Counted from the stretch's first letter, positions 8,727-17,321 are shown. The stretch: 64,000 nt of DNA from an uncultured Lachnospiraceae bacterium (GCA_944381405.1 CALWLA010000010.1:1-64000); one strand, 5' to 3'. Numbers and translations are program-made. The notes: generated by a model from the letters alone, not told the origin.

Positions 8727-10196
8727 TTAATGATTATACCGTTTATTGACCGAGGGATGTCCGTACTGCTGCACCACATCAATGTATTCGTCCATCCAGG
8801 CTCCCCTCTGCCGGATAAATTCCTTCAGATCCTCCACCGCGTCTGCAAAGCTGTCCGGGTTTCTGGAATCCGGAAGCAAGGGCCGGAAACCCTCAAAGGA
8901 ATAGCCCAAGCGCTGAAAATTCCGCTGCACCGCAGGCCCCAGATAGGCTACCACCTGGTCGATGTAATCCATCAGGTACTCCTCGCTGAGCACGCTGTCC
9001 CGCCAGTGCCGGTAACGGTTGATGATCTTTCTGCAGTACTCCTCGTCCTTGGTGAGCATCCACTGCCAGAGAGTACCCTGCATCTGGAAGCCCGGCATCC
9101 AAACCGGTATGTCCTCATAATTTCCGCAGGAATTGTTGAAGTCCCATACTACCATGCGGTACTTGCCGCCAATATCCTTATAGAGGTAAGTTGAAAGGGC
9201 TCCTGCATCGTAGTTCTGGGTAAATTCATTGATAATGAAATAATCCGCAAAGGAATCCGCATCCACCCAGTTTTTGTAGCCGTAGAATTTCGTATCGTGG
9301 TCGAAGGAATACAGCGCCTTTTCAAAATCCGAAAGATCCTGTTCGATGGTTCCGGCAAGCTCCGGCGTAAGAGCGCCGGATCTGGGATATTCGATGTCGA
9401 TCTTCAGATCATGCAATCTGCTGATACGATAGGAATAATAGGTAAAATTATTGAGATTTTTCAGCTCCGTGCCGCTGCCCTCGTCCAACCGCAGCACATA
9501 GCCTGTAGCGTTGCCCACCGGTTCCGAAATATTTATCCGGCAGTCCTCCCCGTTTGTGATGGTCTCTGTCATGAGGTAAAGCCCCTGATAGGTGCCGTTG
9601 AGGATCACCTCGCAGAACCGGACGTTGGGCGCATACTCCATCATTTCCCCGGCGATATTGTACCAGAGATAATTCCGCATCAGGCTCTTGTCCAGGAAGG
9701 GGCCGTGCAGCGCCCATTCGTAATGGCTGTCCATGCCCATGACCTCGTGGTCCTCATAGGCCCCCTCTGCATCCGTAAAGCGCAGCAGGTAATTCTTTTT
9801 GTCAAAATGCCGGGAGGAACGGCCCCGGACACGGATCAGCGCCTGGCTCTCCAGATCCGGCGCGTCAGAGGGATGGTGATTATGGGTTTCGTCCTCCATA
9901 ATGGAGACCCTTACGGACAGCATGGTTTCTCCCGTATCTGTAACTGTAAAATCCCGGCTTCCGACAGCGTTTGTCATCGGCTCTCCCGGTATAGGCGCTC
10001 CTTCCGTGTCGATGATCACCAGCGGCAGATGAGTGCAAAGCTCCGTCCCGCTGCAGTCACAGCCCTCCTCCGGCTGCCGCCCCGTCAGGTGCTGATGCAC
10101 CCGATAGGGTCCCGTTTCCGCCTCATAGGCTCCCGCCGCCAGGGCGCAGATCAGGATCAGGGCCGCCATGGCAATGCCCAAAAGCTTATATTTCAT
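8727..10196 (-). CDS. CotH-family protein (secreted kinase-like)
   Basis: A 489-residue protein with a signal peptide or anchor (LLGIAMAALILICALAAGA) followed by a CotH domain. Recognisable are RVRGRSSRHFDKKNYLLRF, LRNYLWYNIAGEMM-like and VRFCEVILNGTYQGLYLMTE, and the metal-binding DFNNSCGN. Bacillus CotH is an atypical protein kinase of the spore coat, but clostridial homologues in polysaccharide loci are exported and unlinked to spores. An AGGGGG site precedes the ATG. It lies 26 nt before the glycosidase-like gene. The substrate here is unknown. Confidence 0.88.
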   Translation of the reverse strand: MKYKLLGIAMAALILICALAAGAYEAETGPYRVHQHLTGRQPEEGCDCSGTELCTHLPLVIIDTEGAPIPGEPMTNAVGSRDFTVTDTGETMLSVRVSIMEDETHNHHPSDAPDLESQALIRVRGRSSRHFDKKNYLLRFTDAEGAYEDHEVMGMDSHYEWALHGPFLDKSLMRNYLWYNIAGEMMEYAPNVRFCEVILNGTYQGLYLMTETITNGEDCRINISEPVGNATGYVLRLDEGSGTELKNLNNFTYYSYRISRLHDLKIDIEYPRSGALTPELAGTIEQDLSDFEKALYSFDHDTKFYGYKNWVDADSFADYFIINEFTQNYDAGALSTYLYKDIGGKYRMVVWDFNNSCGNYEDIPVWMPGFQMQGTLWQWMLTKDEEYCRKIINRYRHWRDSVLSEEYLMDYIDQVVAYLGPAVQRNFQRLGYSFEGFRPLLPDSRNPDSFADAVEDLKEFIRQRGAWMDEYIDVVQQYGHPSVNKRYNH

Positions 10197-10225
10197 ACAC
10201 AGCAGCCCCCTTTCTCATCCGTTCG

Positions 10226-10903
10226 TTATCCGCTGATCTCATCGCTCTGCATCACGATATTGAAATATTCGATGCTGCCGATCTCGTAGACCGCATCCGT
10301 GATGCTTTTTTCCGCCCCGGGCTGACGCAGGTATTTTCCGTTCAGCTCGTAAATGTATTCCACGCTATCCTCCGTGGTATTCTTTGCCCGCATGATGGCC
10401 CTGTGGTTGTAATACTGGAAGATCAGGGACTCCACCTTCATTTCGTTGGGCCTGGCCGTCCGCAGGATCAGAAGCACCCGGTTATCGTTGCGGATGCGTC
10501 CGAACAGCAGCAGGAGCAGGAACACGACGGCGCTTCCTGCAGCAGCCACCAGATAGTCTCCGGAACCGCAGCAGATGCCCACCACAATGGCCCAGAAAAT
10601 ATAGATGGTGTCCCGGGAATCCTTGATGGCCGTCCGGAAACGAACGATGGACAGAGCGCCCACCATACCAAGGGACAGGGCAATGTTATTGCCGATGACG
10701 ATCATCACCGTGGTGGTGATCACTGTCAGGGCTGCCAGGGAAACATTGAATTTTGCGCTGTAAATGCTCCCGCTGTGAGACAGCCTGTAGGACAGGAACA
10801 CAAAGGCCGCGATGGCCGCCGACACCACCAGGCGGAGCACAATGACCTCCGCCGTCAGATCACCGCCGCTGGTCTCCAGCAGCTGCAACAGATACTCTCT
10901 CAT
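10226..10903 (-). CDS. DUF4956 membrane protein
   Basis: A 225-residue protein with three to four membrane segments in residues about 20-135, including the conserved block MVGALSIVRFRTAIKDSRDT between segments, and a soluble C-terminal domain of about 85 residues. DUF4956 genes are regularly found beside VTC-domain polyphosphate-polymerase-like genes and CotH genes, as here. The function is unknown; a transport or assembly partner of the VTC-domain protein is a reasonable guess. It is spaced 30 nt from cotH. Confidence 0.85.
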   Translation of the reverse strand: MREYLLQLLETSGGDLTAEVIVLRLVVSAAIAAFVFLSYRLSHSGSIYSAKFNVSLAALTVITTTVMIVIGNNIALSLGMVGALSIVRFRTAIKDSRDTIYIFWAIVVGICCGSGDYLVAAAGSAVVFLLLLLFGRIRNDNRVLLILRTARPNEMKVESLIFQYYNHRAIMRAKNTTEDSVEYIYELNGKYLRQPGAEKSITDAVYEIGSIEYFNIVMQSDEISG

Positions 10904-10947
10904 ACTCGTTTTCTCCTGATTTTTATTCTTTTCTGTTCAGATCTTTT

Positions 10948-11643
10948 TCAACTCTGGAGCCCCAGGGATACCCGCCTTGCCAGACAGTATTTGCTGACGG
11001 AAAGCTCCGGCCGCTCCACGGAATCCAGCAGATTTTTGATATAGCTGAGCAAAAATCCGTTGTATTTTACCTCCAGCACCATGTGGAAGGGATCCATGAC
11101 CGGATACAGGGGCAGCCTTTCGGAAAAGATCCCGTAAGCCGACTCCGTGGCAACGATGCGGCTGTCCAGGGTGATCCGGATGTGATTTTCCCTGGCCACA
11201 AAGGCCTGCCTGTGGTATTCCACCACCGCCTTCGGACGATAGCAGCGGCAGTGCATCAGCCCGTAGCATTCTGTGGCAAAGGGGTCCGCATATTGCAACA
11301 GGGGACTGTAATCTCCCCGGCACAGCGCCTCCGCCGCCGCCCGGTCAAGACGCAGGGAACGCTTGCGCTGATACTGGCCTTCCTTCTGCTTCATCTCCAG
11401 CATAGCGAACTCCGACTGGGGGCTGTAGGTCCTTAAACGGATCTTCCGCCTCAGCTCCAGCCCGTCGATCTTGTCATGAAAGTCCTGGTCGTCCGGGGTA
11501 TCAAAATACAGGGAGCGGATGACATAGCCCTGGGATCCGTTATGCACGTCTCCATGCATGACCGCTCCCAGCCGTCCCTGCAGCACCGTCCCGTCCTTCA
11601 GGTTGATGGCATACTTTTTTTCCTGCCGCAGCACCTCGTTCAT
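10948..11643 (-). CDS. VTC-domain protein (polyphosphate polymerase-like)
   Basis: A 231-residue soluble protein with the tunnel-fold motifs of the VTC4 catalytic core: QEKKYAI at the start, IRSLYFDTPD, RRKIRLRTY, LEMKQKEG, RITLDSRI and LEVKYNG, that is the basic and acidic pairs lining a triphosphate tunnel. In yeast this domain polymerises polyphosphate from ATP; in bacteria it travels with DUF4956 and CotH genes and its product is not settled. The ATG at 11643 is chosen because the family begins a few residues before the ExKY motif; in-frame ATGs at 11700 and 11766 exist, and the latter lies inside the leader terminator. It is the first gene of the operon. Confidence 0.85.
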   Translation of the reverse strand: MNEVLRQEKKYAINLKDGTVLQGRLGAVMHGDVHNGSQGYVIRSLYFDTPDDQDFHDKIDGLELRRKIRLRTYSPQSEFAMLEMKQKEGQYQRKRSLRLDRAAAEALCRGDYSPLLQYADPFATECYGLMHCRCYRPKAVVEYHRQAFVARENHIRITLDSRIVATESAYGIFSERLPLYPVMDPFHMVLEVKYNGFLLSYIKNLLDSVERPELSVSKYCLARRVSLGLQS

Positions 11644-11718
11644 ATCTGATTTCCCGTTTGTCTTCCTTTCATCCCTCCGTTTCCCACAGCGTATTTTCAT
11701 GGCTGCCGGAGACATATG

Positions 11719-11775
11719 AAAAAACCGGTTTACTTCCGATGATCGATGTTGCTGTCCATCTTCCATAAACCGGTT
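11719..11775 (-). terminator. leader attenuator terminator of the polysaccharide operon
   Basis: On the minus strand AACCGGTTTA (11766-11775) and TAAACCGGTT (11723-11732) are perfect 10-bp arms followed by TTTT. The first arm contains the 3' strands of the riboswitch P1 stem and pseudoknot, so aptamer folding and termination are mutually exclusive. Confidence 0.85.
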
Positions 11776-11837
11776 GCGCTACTCGCTCCGTGATATATAA
11801 GCGCCCAAATAATCTATACTACCTCAACGCTTTTTAT
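11765..11837 (-). promoter_or_regulatory. cyclic-di-GMP class II riboswitch aptamer (GEMM-II)
   Basis: The minus strand reads TTTGGGCGC (11801-11809), then AGTAGCGCAACCG (11771-11783), matching the remembered core of the Clostridium class II aptamer (UUGGGCAC...UAGUAGUGCAACCG). GCGC/GCGC forms the central stem, GGT at 11821-11823 can pair with ACC at 11772-11774 as the pseudoknot, and ATAAA (11833-11837) with TTTAT (11765-11769) as P1. The terminator that follows uses the 3' strands of P1 and the pseudoknot, so ligand binding should antiterminate (ON switch). The assignment rests on motif recall, not a covariance search. Confidence 0.82.
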
Positions 11838-11877
11838 TCCTGAATATCCTGCTTTTTTGAAAACAGCATTAAATGAT

Positions 11878-11907
11878 AGTATATGCGTTATATGGGCACA
11901 TTGTCAA
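11878..11907 (-). promoter_or_regulatory. promoter of the polysaccharide operon
   Basis: TTGACA at 11902-11907 and TATACT at 11878-11883 on the minus strand with an 18-nt spacer. Transcription would begin near 11871, about 30 nt before the aptamer. Confidence 0.8.
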
Positions 11908-11909
11908 GG

Positions 11910-11938
11910 GGTTTCGGCAAAGGCTTTTGCCCGAAACC
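11910..11938. terminator. hairpin downstream of the lipoprotein gene, abutting the operon promoter
   Basis: GGTTTCGGCAAA and TTTGCCCGAAACC form a 12-bp stem with one bulge, 10 nt after the lipoprotein stop and 2 nt upstream of the -35 box of the next promoter. No U-run follows on the minus strand, so it is either a weak terminator or a binding site. Confidence 0.55.
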
Positions 11939-11948
11939 AGGAAAAATT

Positions 11949-12752
11949 TTACTCCGCAAACACCAGGAGCTTTGCCGCATAGGCGTCCGCCTCTCCTGCC
12001 TCGGGGCTTCCGGAGGTGCTGGTATCAGATCCCTGGCTGACCACCAGGCGGGTCCCCTCATGAATATCCTCCAGGGTCACGATGTTCCTGGTAAGATAGG
12101 GCGTCACTTCTGTATCTGCATCGGCCCTCCAGGTAACGCCATCCTGATCCGTGATCACGATGCTGCCATCCTCTTTGGCATCTAACTGCTGGGCCACCAC
12201 ATACATAGGCGCAGAGGCGTCCTGCGGCACGTTGACGATCAGGATCTGCGCTGCAGTCTGGGGCGGGATGCTCATGGTCATGGCCTGAGCGGTCCAGACA
12301 TATACGGGCTGAGCGGTGTCGATCTCCGACAGGGCCACCGGCGCAAGGGTCGTTCCATCCAGTACCGGCGTGTTGGCGGTAGTCTTCAGGATGATCTCGT
12401 TGGTGGTATCCTTGTATTCCCCGTTTTCATCCACCAAAAACTCGTTGCTGTTGAAGGTGATGTCCCCGGATGCCTCGTCCACATCGGCGATATAGCCCCA
12501 CTTGGACACAGGCTGCAGTTCGACGTAGGTTTCCGCCTCCCCGGTTTCCTGGGCTACCGTGGTGTCTTCCCCGGTTTCCACCTCTTCCGCCTTTGTTTCT
12601 GCCCCGGTCTCCCCGGAAACAGTTTCCGTCTGGGACGCCGTGGTCTGGGCTGCTGTGGTCTCCGCTGCGCCAGCGCCGCAGGCGGAAAGGACGCTTGCGG
12701 AAAGCACCGCCGCCATCGTCAGGATCATCGCTTTATCAAATCTTTTTTTCAT
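11949..12752 (-). CDS. putative lipoprotein of unknown function
   Basis: A 267-residue exported protein with a lipobox (SASVLSAC, Cys about residue 25) and a Thr/Glu-rich low-complexity linker (about 28-75), followed by a globular domain of about 190 residues. The latter has two alternating hydrophobic and charged beta-rich parts (residues about 80-170 and 170-265). The ATG at 12752 is preferred over one at 12761 because AAAGGA lies 9 nt upstream. It follows the sigma/anti-sigma pair after about 150 nt and could be its target or sensor, but that is inference. No family is recognised. Confidence 0.75.
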   Translation of the reverse strand: MKKRFDKAMILTMAAVLSASVLSACGAGAAETTAAQTTASQTETVSGETGAETKAEEVETGEDTTVAQETGEAETYVELQPVSKWGYIADVDEASGDITFNSNEFLVDENGEYKDTTNEIILKTTANTPVLDGTTLAPVALSEIDTAQPVYVWTAQAMTMSIPPQTAAQILIVNVPQDASAPMYVVAQQLDAKEDGSIVITDQDGVTWRADADTEVTPYLTRNIVTLEDIHEGTRLVVSQGSDTSTSGSPEAGEADAYAAKLLVFAE

Positions 12753-12906
12753 CTTTTTCATTCCTTTTCTATACGTTTTTATTTTCGTTTGCAAACTGTA
12801 TACGCTATCATCCGCTAAAACCTTTCGGAAGTCAACGGCCCGGGGAACGATTTAAGCTAAAGGTAATGGAATTTTATAAGATGTTAAGATTTGCTTTCTG
12901 AAGCGA

Positions 12907-13713
12907 TTATTTTATGATCGCCTCCGCCATCTCCACCAGATCGGAAACCACAAGTCCACTGTCATAGCTTGACAGAAGATAGTGAAGTCCATCCTTTTCC
13001 CAGGATACGGACCGGAAAACCCGCTCCTCCCTGGTCTCTGTGCCGTAGCTGATAAAAAGTTTTCCTTCCTGTTCCAGGGCAGTTTCTTCCTCCGTAGGGG
13101 TTTCATCCGGCGGCAGGAACAGGTATTGATCCTCAGAGGTATAAAGCGTTATATCTCCGTATACTGTCTCCTGCTTTTGCTTTTCTGCGCCCTCCGCCTC
13201 CCACTGGGCCCGCAGGGTCTCCGGGGGATTGGATACGGTGAGGAATACCGCCTCCGCTTCCGCCTGCTCCGAGTCCAGGTAATCGAACTGGACTTCCGGA
13301 TAGGCCCCCATGCTGACGCCATTTTCATCCGCCATCTCCACAGCCGTTACAAACCCTCTGTCAAACTGATAGCCGTTTTCAAAGTATTCCGCATAATCAG
13401 GCGTTACGCCGAAAATGCTGCCCGCCTCCCGGGCAGTTTCTTCCGCCGACTGGAAGGCGTCCCGCAGGTCTGTCGAACTGGACAAAGATGCCACCTTCCC
13501 CGCTGCGATCGCCGAAACGCTTCCGATCACCAGCACAGCCGCCAGGGCCAGAGCCAGTTTCTTTCCCTTTGATATCCTCATGAATGTTCTCCTTTCCTCT
13601 GTCCTTAAGCGGATTTTCTGAAAGAGCCTTTCGCTGTCGGCTTCCTCAAGGCAAATGCTGTCTCCCAACGCCTGGATCGTTTTCCTGATCTCCTCATCCT
13701 TTAATTCCTTCAT
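12907..13713 (-). CDS. probable anti-sigma factor, single-pass membrane protein
   Basis: A 268-residue protein with an acidic/basic N-terminal cytoplasmic region of about 50 residues, one membrane segment (KKLALALAAVLVIGSVSAIAAG) and a 200-residue extracellular domain without recognised motifs. The 4-nt ATGA overlap with the ECF sigma gene is the standard arrangement for a cognate regulator, and the topology fits. No zinc-binding HxxxCxxC motif is seen in the N-terminal part, so it is not a ZAS-type anti-sigma factor. The assignment relies mainly on context. Confidence 0.7.
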   Translation of the reverse strand: MKELKDEEIRKTIQALGDSICLEEADSERLFQKIRLRTEERRTFMRISKGKKLALALAAVLVIGSVSAIAAGKVASLSSSTDLRDAFQSAEETAREAGSIFGVTPDYAEYFENGYQFDRGFVTAVEMADENGVSMGAYPEVQFDYLDSEQAEAEAVFLTVSNPPETLRAQWEAEGAEKQKQETVYGDITLYTSEDQYLFLPPDETPTEEETALEQEGKLFISYGTETREERVFRSVSWEKDGLHYLLSSYDSGLVVSDLVEMAEAIIK

Positions 13714-14270
13714 TCCAAACCCTCCCTGATCAGTTTTCTTGCCTGATAGAGCCGCGACTTCACGGTGCCCGCAAGGCTTCCTGTAGCCTCTGCGATCTCC
13801 CTGATGGAGCAGTCCTCGTAATAATAAAGGACCACTACCGTCCTCAGTTTCACCGGAAGCCCGGCGATGAGCTTCATCATCTGCCTCTGCTGTTCTCCCT
13901 GAATAGCTCTTTCCTGAGGGGATACCCCCTGCAGGTCCTCCAGAAGCCTCTCCTTCGAAGCTGTTTCTTCATCCTCCAGAAGCGCCTCCAGCGAGCTTTC
14001 CTGTTTCTTCCGCTTAAGAAGCTTTACCGCTTTTCTGACTAAGATCTTTCTGATCCATTTCTCAATGCCCATGGGATTTTTCAGTTCCCCTCTGTGAAGA
14101 TACACCGTCACAAAGGTTTCCTGTAAAATATCTTCGCTGTCGGCCCGATTGCCGGACATCAGATACGCCGTCCGGTAAAGCTTCTGATAAAAGGCGCCGT
14201 ATACCGCCGCAAAGGCTCCGTCATCTCCCGCTATCATCGCCTCTATGGTATTTTTTTCCTTGTCCGTCAT
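13710..14270 (-). CDS. ECF-type RNA polymerase sigma factor
   Basis: A 186-residue sigma-70 family protein of the extracytoplasmic-function group. Region 2 (YRTAYLMSGNRADSEDILQETFVTVY) and region 4 (LRTVVVLYYYEDCSIREIAEATG, then GTVKSRLYQARKLIREGL) are clear, joined by a charged linker. It is translationally coupled to the membrane protein gene that follows, its likely inhibitor. It lies in the 2.5 kb between the polysaccharide operon and the peptide importer; whether it drives either is unknown, because the promoters seen for both look like housekeeping sigma sites. Confidence 0.9.
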   Translation of the reverse strand: MTDKEKNTIEAMIAGDDGAFAAVYGAFYQKLYRTAYLMSGNRADSEDILQETFVTVYLHRGELKNPMGIEKWIRKILVRKAVKLLKRKKQESSLEALLEDEETASKERLLEDLQGVSPQERAIQGEQQRQMMKLIAGLPVKLRTVVVLYYYEDCSIREIAEATGSLAGTVKSRLYQARKLIREGLE

Positions 14271-14376
14271 ATCTGCTTCCGTCCCTCATGCCGGTCTTTT
14301 TCGATGCATCTGTTATATAAGAGTCTTTGAGAAGGAAAATGGTTCAATAATCGTGCAGTTTTTCTTTAAAGAATCG

Positions 14377-14424
14377 AAAAAGAACCATTACAAAGCGGGT
14401 TTCGCGCAATTGTAATGGCTCTTT
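14377..14424 (-). terminator. terminator of the peptide importer operon
   Basis: On the minus strand AAAGAGCCATTACAA and TTTGTAATGGTTCTTTTT form a long stem with a 15-nt loop ending in TTTTT, 14 nt after the last importer gene. Confidence 0.85.
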
Positions 14425-14437
14425 CTGACCAGGCAAA

Positions 14438-15418
14438 TCAGTCAAAATGATGGCAGGCTACATAGTGTCCGCCGCCTACGTCCTTCAGCACCGGCTCCTC
14501 CGTGTCGCAGTTCGCGCACTTGTTGAAGCATCTGGAGCAGAAGCGGCAGCCCTTTGGCGGATTGATGGGGGTCGGCACATCTCCGCTCAGGATGATCCGT
14601 TTTTTCCTCTGCTTGATGTCCACAGAGGGGATCGCAGACAGCAGCGCCTGGGTGTAGGGATTTAAGGGATCGTCGTAGATCTCCTGCTTTCCTGCGATCT
14701 CCATCAGCTTGCCCAGATACATGACGCCCACCCGGTCGCTGATATGCTTTACCACGTTCAGGCCATGGGCGATGAACAGATAGGTCAGGCCGAACTGATC
14801 CTTCAGCTCGTCCAGCAGGTTCAGCACCTGGGCCTGGATGGATACGTCCAGAGCGGATACCGGCTCGTCGCAGACGATGAGCTTGGGCTCTACCGCCAGG
14901 GCTCTGGCGATTCCCACACGCTGCCGCTGTCCGCCGGAAAATTCATGGGGATACCGGTTTCTCTGATGGTTCGCCAGTCCCACGCACTCCAGAAGGTAAT
15001 TCACCCGGTCCTCGATCTTATCCTCCGGAAGCAGATGGTTGATACGGATGGGCTCCGCGATGATATCGCCTATGGTCTTTCTCGGATTGAGAGAGGCATA
15101 GGGATCCTGGAAGATCAGCTGGATATCCTTGCAGTAATGTCTCCGCTCCTTTTCGGAGAGAGCTGCCAGGTTCACGCCGTTATAAAGGATCTCTCCTCCG
15201 GTAGGCTTGTAAAGATCCACCAGCATCTTTCCGATGGTGGATTTGCCGCAGCCGGACTCTCCCACAAGGCCGAAGGCCTCGCCCTTGTAGATCTTGAAGG
15301 AAACGTCGTCCACCGCCTTCAGCACCGTCTTGGGACGGCCGAAGATATCGGATTCCAGCGTGAAATATTTCTTTAAATTTTTGACCTCTAAGAGGACTTC
15401 TTTCTTTTCTTCGCTCAT
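14438..15418 (-). CDS. peptide ABC importer, ATP-binding protein (OppF/DppF type)
   Basis: A 326-residue ATPase that powers uptake of oligo- or dipeptides with its partner encoded just upstream. Visible are Walker A GESGCGKST, Q-loop FQDPYASLNPRK, signature FSGGQRQRVGIARA and Walker B LIVCDEPVSALD. The C-terminal oligopeptide-transport extension carries the cysteine cluster CRFCSRCFNKCANC, which in related Dpp/Opp ATPases binds an iron-sulfur cluster. It is the last gene of a five-gene operon, 3 nt after the preceding ATPase gene. Confidence 0.92.
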   Translation of the reverse strand: MSEEKKEVLLEVKNLKKYFTLESDIFGRPKTVLKAVDDVSFKIYKGEAFGLVGESGCGKSTIGKMLVDLYKPTGGEILYNGVNLAALSEKERRHYCKDIQLIFQDPYASLNPRKTIGDIIAEPIRINHLLPEDKIEDRVNYLLECVGLANHQRNRYPHEFSGGQRQRVGIARALAVEPKLIVCDEPVSALDVSIQAQVLNLLDELKDQFGLTYLFIAHGLNVVKHISDRVGVMYLGKLMEIAGKQEIYDDPLNPYTQALLSAIPSVDIKQRKKRIILSGDVPTPINPPKGCRFCSRCFNKCANCDTEEPVLKDVGGGHYVACHHFD

Positions 15419-15421
15419 GCC

Positions 15422-16396
15422 TTATTCCTCCTCAGCCGCATCATTTTCGAGGAAGCATCTGACCGCTCTGCCCTTTTCATTTTCCACAAGCTTCGGCATG
15501 GCCTCCCTGCACTTATCCATACATCTGTCGCAACGGTCTGCAAAGGGGCAGCCCTTGGGCAGATTGGTGGGATCCGGCACGATTCCCTTGATCATGTAAA
15601 GGGGCTTTACGTCCTTGTCCATTCTGGGAATGGACTCCAAAAGGCCCTTTGTATAGGGATGTCTGGGATCTGTAAAGATCTCCTCCACGGTTCCTTTTTC
15701 CACGACGCGGCCGCAGTACATGACCACCACCTTGTCGGCAGTTTCCGCCACGACTCCCAGGTCATGGGTGATCAGCAGCACCGACATGTTGAGCTTTTCC
15801 CGGATGCTGTTGATCAGGTCCAGGATCTGGGCCTGGATCGTCACGTCCAGAGCCGTGGTGGGCTCATCGGCGATCAGAAGCTCCGGATTGCACGCAAGGG
15901 CCATGGCGATCATGACTCTCTGGCGCATACCGCCGGACATCTGATGAGGATAGTCCTCGGCTCTTCTTTCCGGATCCGGGATGCCTACAAGGCGCAGCAT
16001 CTCCACTGCGTGATCCTCCGCCTCTTTCTTCGTCATCTTCGTATGGGTCAGGATGCTCTCCACGATCTGGTCCTTGATCCGGTAAACCGGGTTGAGGGAG
16101 GTCATGGGCTCCTGGAAGATCATGGAGATCTTGTCGCCCCGGATGGCCTGCATCTCTTTTTTGGACATCTTGGTCAGGTCCTGGCCGTTGAACAGGATCT
16201 CGCCGTTGCTGATCCTGCCAGGCTTTTCGATAAGACCCATGATGGAGAGGGAGGTAACGCTCTTTCCGGAGCCGGACTCTCCCACTACAGCCAGGATCTC
16301 GCCTTTTTCGATCTCAAAGCTTACGCCGTTGACCGCCTTGACAAGACCTCTTTTGATCTTGAATTCTGTTTCGAGATTTTTTACTTCAAGCAGCAT
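15422..16396 (-). CDS. peptide ABC importer, ATP-binding protein (OppD/DppD type)
   Basis: A 324-residue partner ATPase. Walker [12 protein letters not shown]-loop [10 protein letters not shown], signature [14 protein letters not shown], Walker [13 protein letters not shown] and switch His (LLITHD) are all intact. The C-terminal [14 protein letters not shown] is the cysteine-rich oligopeptide-transport extension. It lies 12 nt after the OppC-type permease gene. Confidence 0.92.
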   Translation of the reverse strand: MLLEVKNLETEFKIKRGLVKAVNGVSFEIEKGEILAVVGESGSGKSVTSLSIMGLIEKPGRISNGEILFNGQDLTKMSKKEMQAIRGDKISMIFQEPMTSLNPVYRIKDQIVESILTHTKMTKKEAEDHAVEMLRLVGIPDPERRAEDYPHQMSGGMRQRVMIAMALACNPELLIADEPTTALDVTIQAQILDLINSIREKLNMSVLLITHDLGVVAETADKVVVMYCGRVVEKGTVEEIFTDPRHPYTKGLLESIPRMDKDVKPLYMIKGIVPDPTNLPKGCPFADRCDRCMDKCREAMPKLVENEKGRAVRCFLENDAAEEE

Positions 16397-16408
16397 GATG
16401 GCACCCCC

Positions 16409-17317
16409 TTATACCCTTTCCTTCGGATCCAGGGCGTCTCTCAGGCCGTCTCCGAACAGATTGAAGGCAAGCACGGCTATGGTGATCATCAGGCCCGGGA
16501 ATACCAGGGTGTAGGGCGCTGAGAAAATATAGCTTCTAGCCCGGCCCAGCATATCGCCCCACTCTGCCATGGGGGGCTGTACGCCCATGCCCAGGAAGCC
16601 CAGGGCCGCGGTATCCAGGATTGCCGTGGAGATACCCAGGGTCGCTCTGACCACGATGGAGGAGATCACGTTGGGCAGGATATGCACAAAAATGATCCGC
16701 CCGTTGGAGTTTCCGATGACTTTTGCCGCCGCCACGTAGTCATTTTCCTTGACGGAAAGGATGGAGCTACGGACGATACGGGCATACTCGGGGATGGAGA
16801 CCGTACCGATGGCGATGATGGCCTTGTCCAGTCCCTTGCCCAGGGCTGCCATCAGGGTGATAGCCAGCAGGATGGAGGGAATGGAAAGCATGATGTCCAT
16901 ACATCTCATGATGATCAGGTCCGTCTTGCCGCCGAAATAACCGGCGATGGAGCCCAGCACCGTACCGATGGCCAGAGAATAGGCCACCGCCGCCAGTCCT
17001 ACGAACAGAGATACCTTGGTGCCGGAGAGGACTCTTGAAAAGATGTCTCTGCCCAGCTGATCCGTTCCGAACCAGTGATCGGCACAGGGCGGGATAAATG
17101 CAAGGGACATGTTGGAATACTCAGGATCCCAGGGAGCCAGAAGGTCTCCGAACACTGCGATGAACAGCAGGATGAGGATCACCACAAGGCCCGCCACTGC
17201 AGCCTTGTTCATCTTCAGGGTATCCCACATCGCCTTGAGTCTTGATTCCGGTTTTTCAATGACTACGGAAGTATCCGCCGCCACAGCCGCGGTTTTATTC
17301 TTTTTTCCAAAGGCCAT
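16409..17317 (-). CDS. peptide ABC importer permease (OppC/DppC type)
   Basis: A 302-residue permease with six membrane segments, the first preceded by a cytoplasmic N-terminal tail (residues 1-40), as is usual for OppC. The EAA loop is in EYARIVRSSILSVKENDYVAAAKVIG-type sequence with the following HILPN. The ATG at 17317 has AGGAGG 8 nt upstream and lies 4 nt after the OppB stop; the frame extends 20 codons further with no start context. Confidence 0.9.
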   Translation of the reverse strand: MAFGKKNKTAAVAADTSVVIEKPESRLKAMWDTLKMNKAAVAGLVVILILLFIAVFGDLLAPWDPEYSNMSLAFIPPCADHWFGTDQLGRDIFSRVLSGTKVSLFVGLAAVAYSLAIGTVLGSIAGYFGGKTDLIIMRCMDIMLSIPSILLAITLMAALGKGLDKAIIAIGTVSIPEYARIVRSSILSVKENDYVAAAKVIGNSNGRIIFVHILPNVISSIVVRATLGISTAILDTAALGFLGMGVQPPMAEWGDMLGRARSYIFSAPYTLVFPGLMITIAVLAFNLFGDGLRDALDPKERV

Positions 17318-17321
17318 TCCC

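Noticed and set aside
8727..10196. CotH as evidence of sporulation
   Set aside because: CotH-domain proteins are common in non-spore contexts and this one is exported within a polysaccharide operon; the neighbouring sporulation genes are absent.
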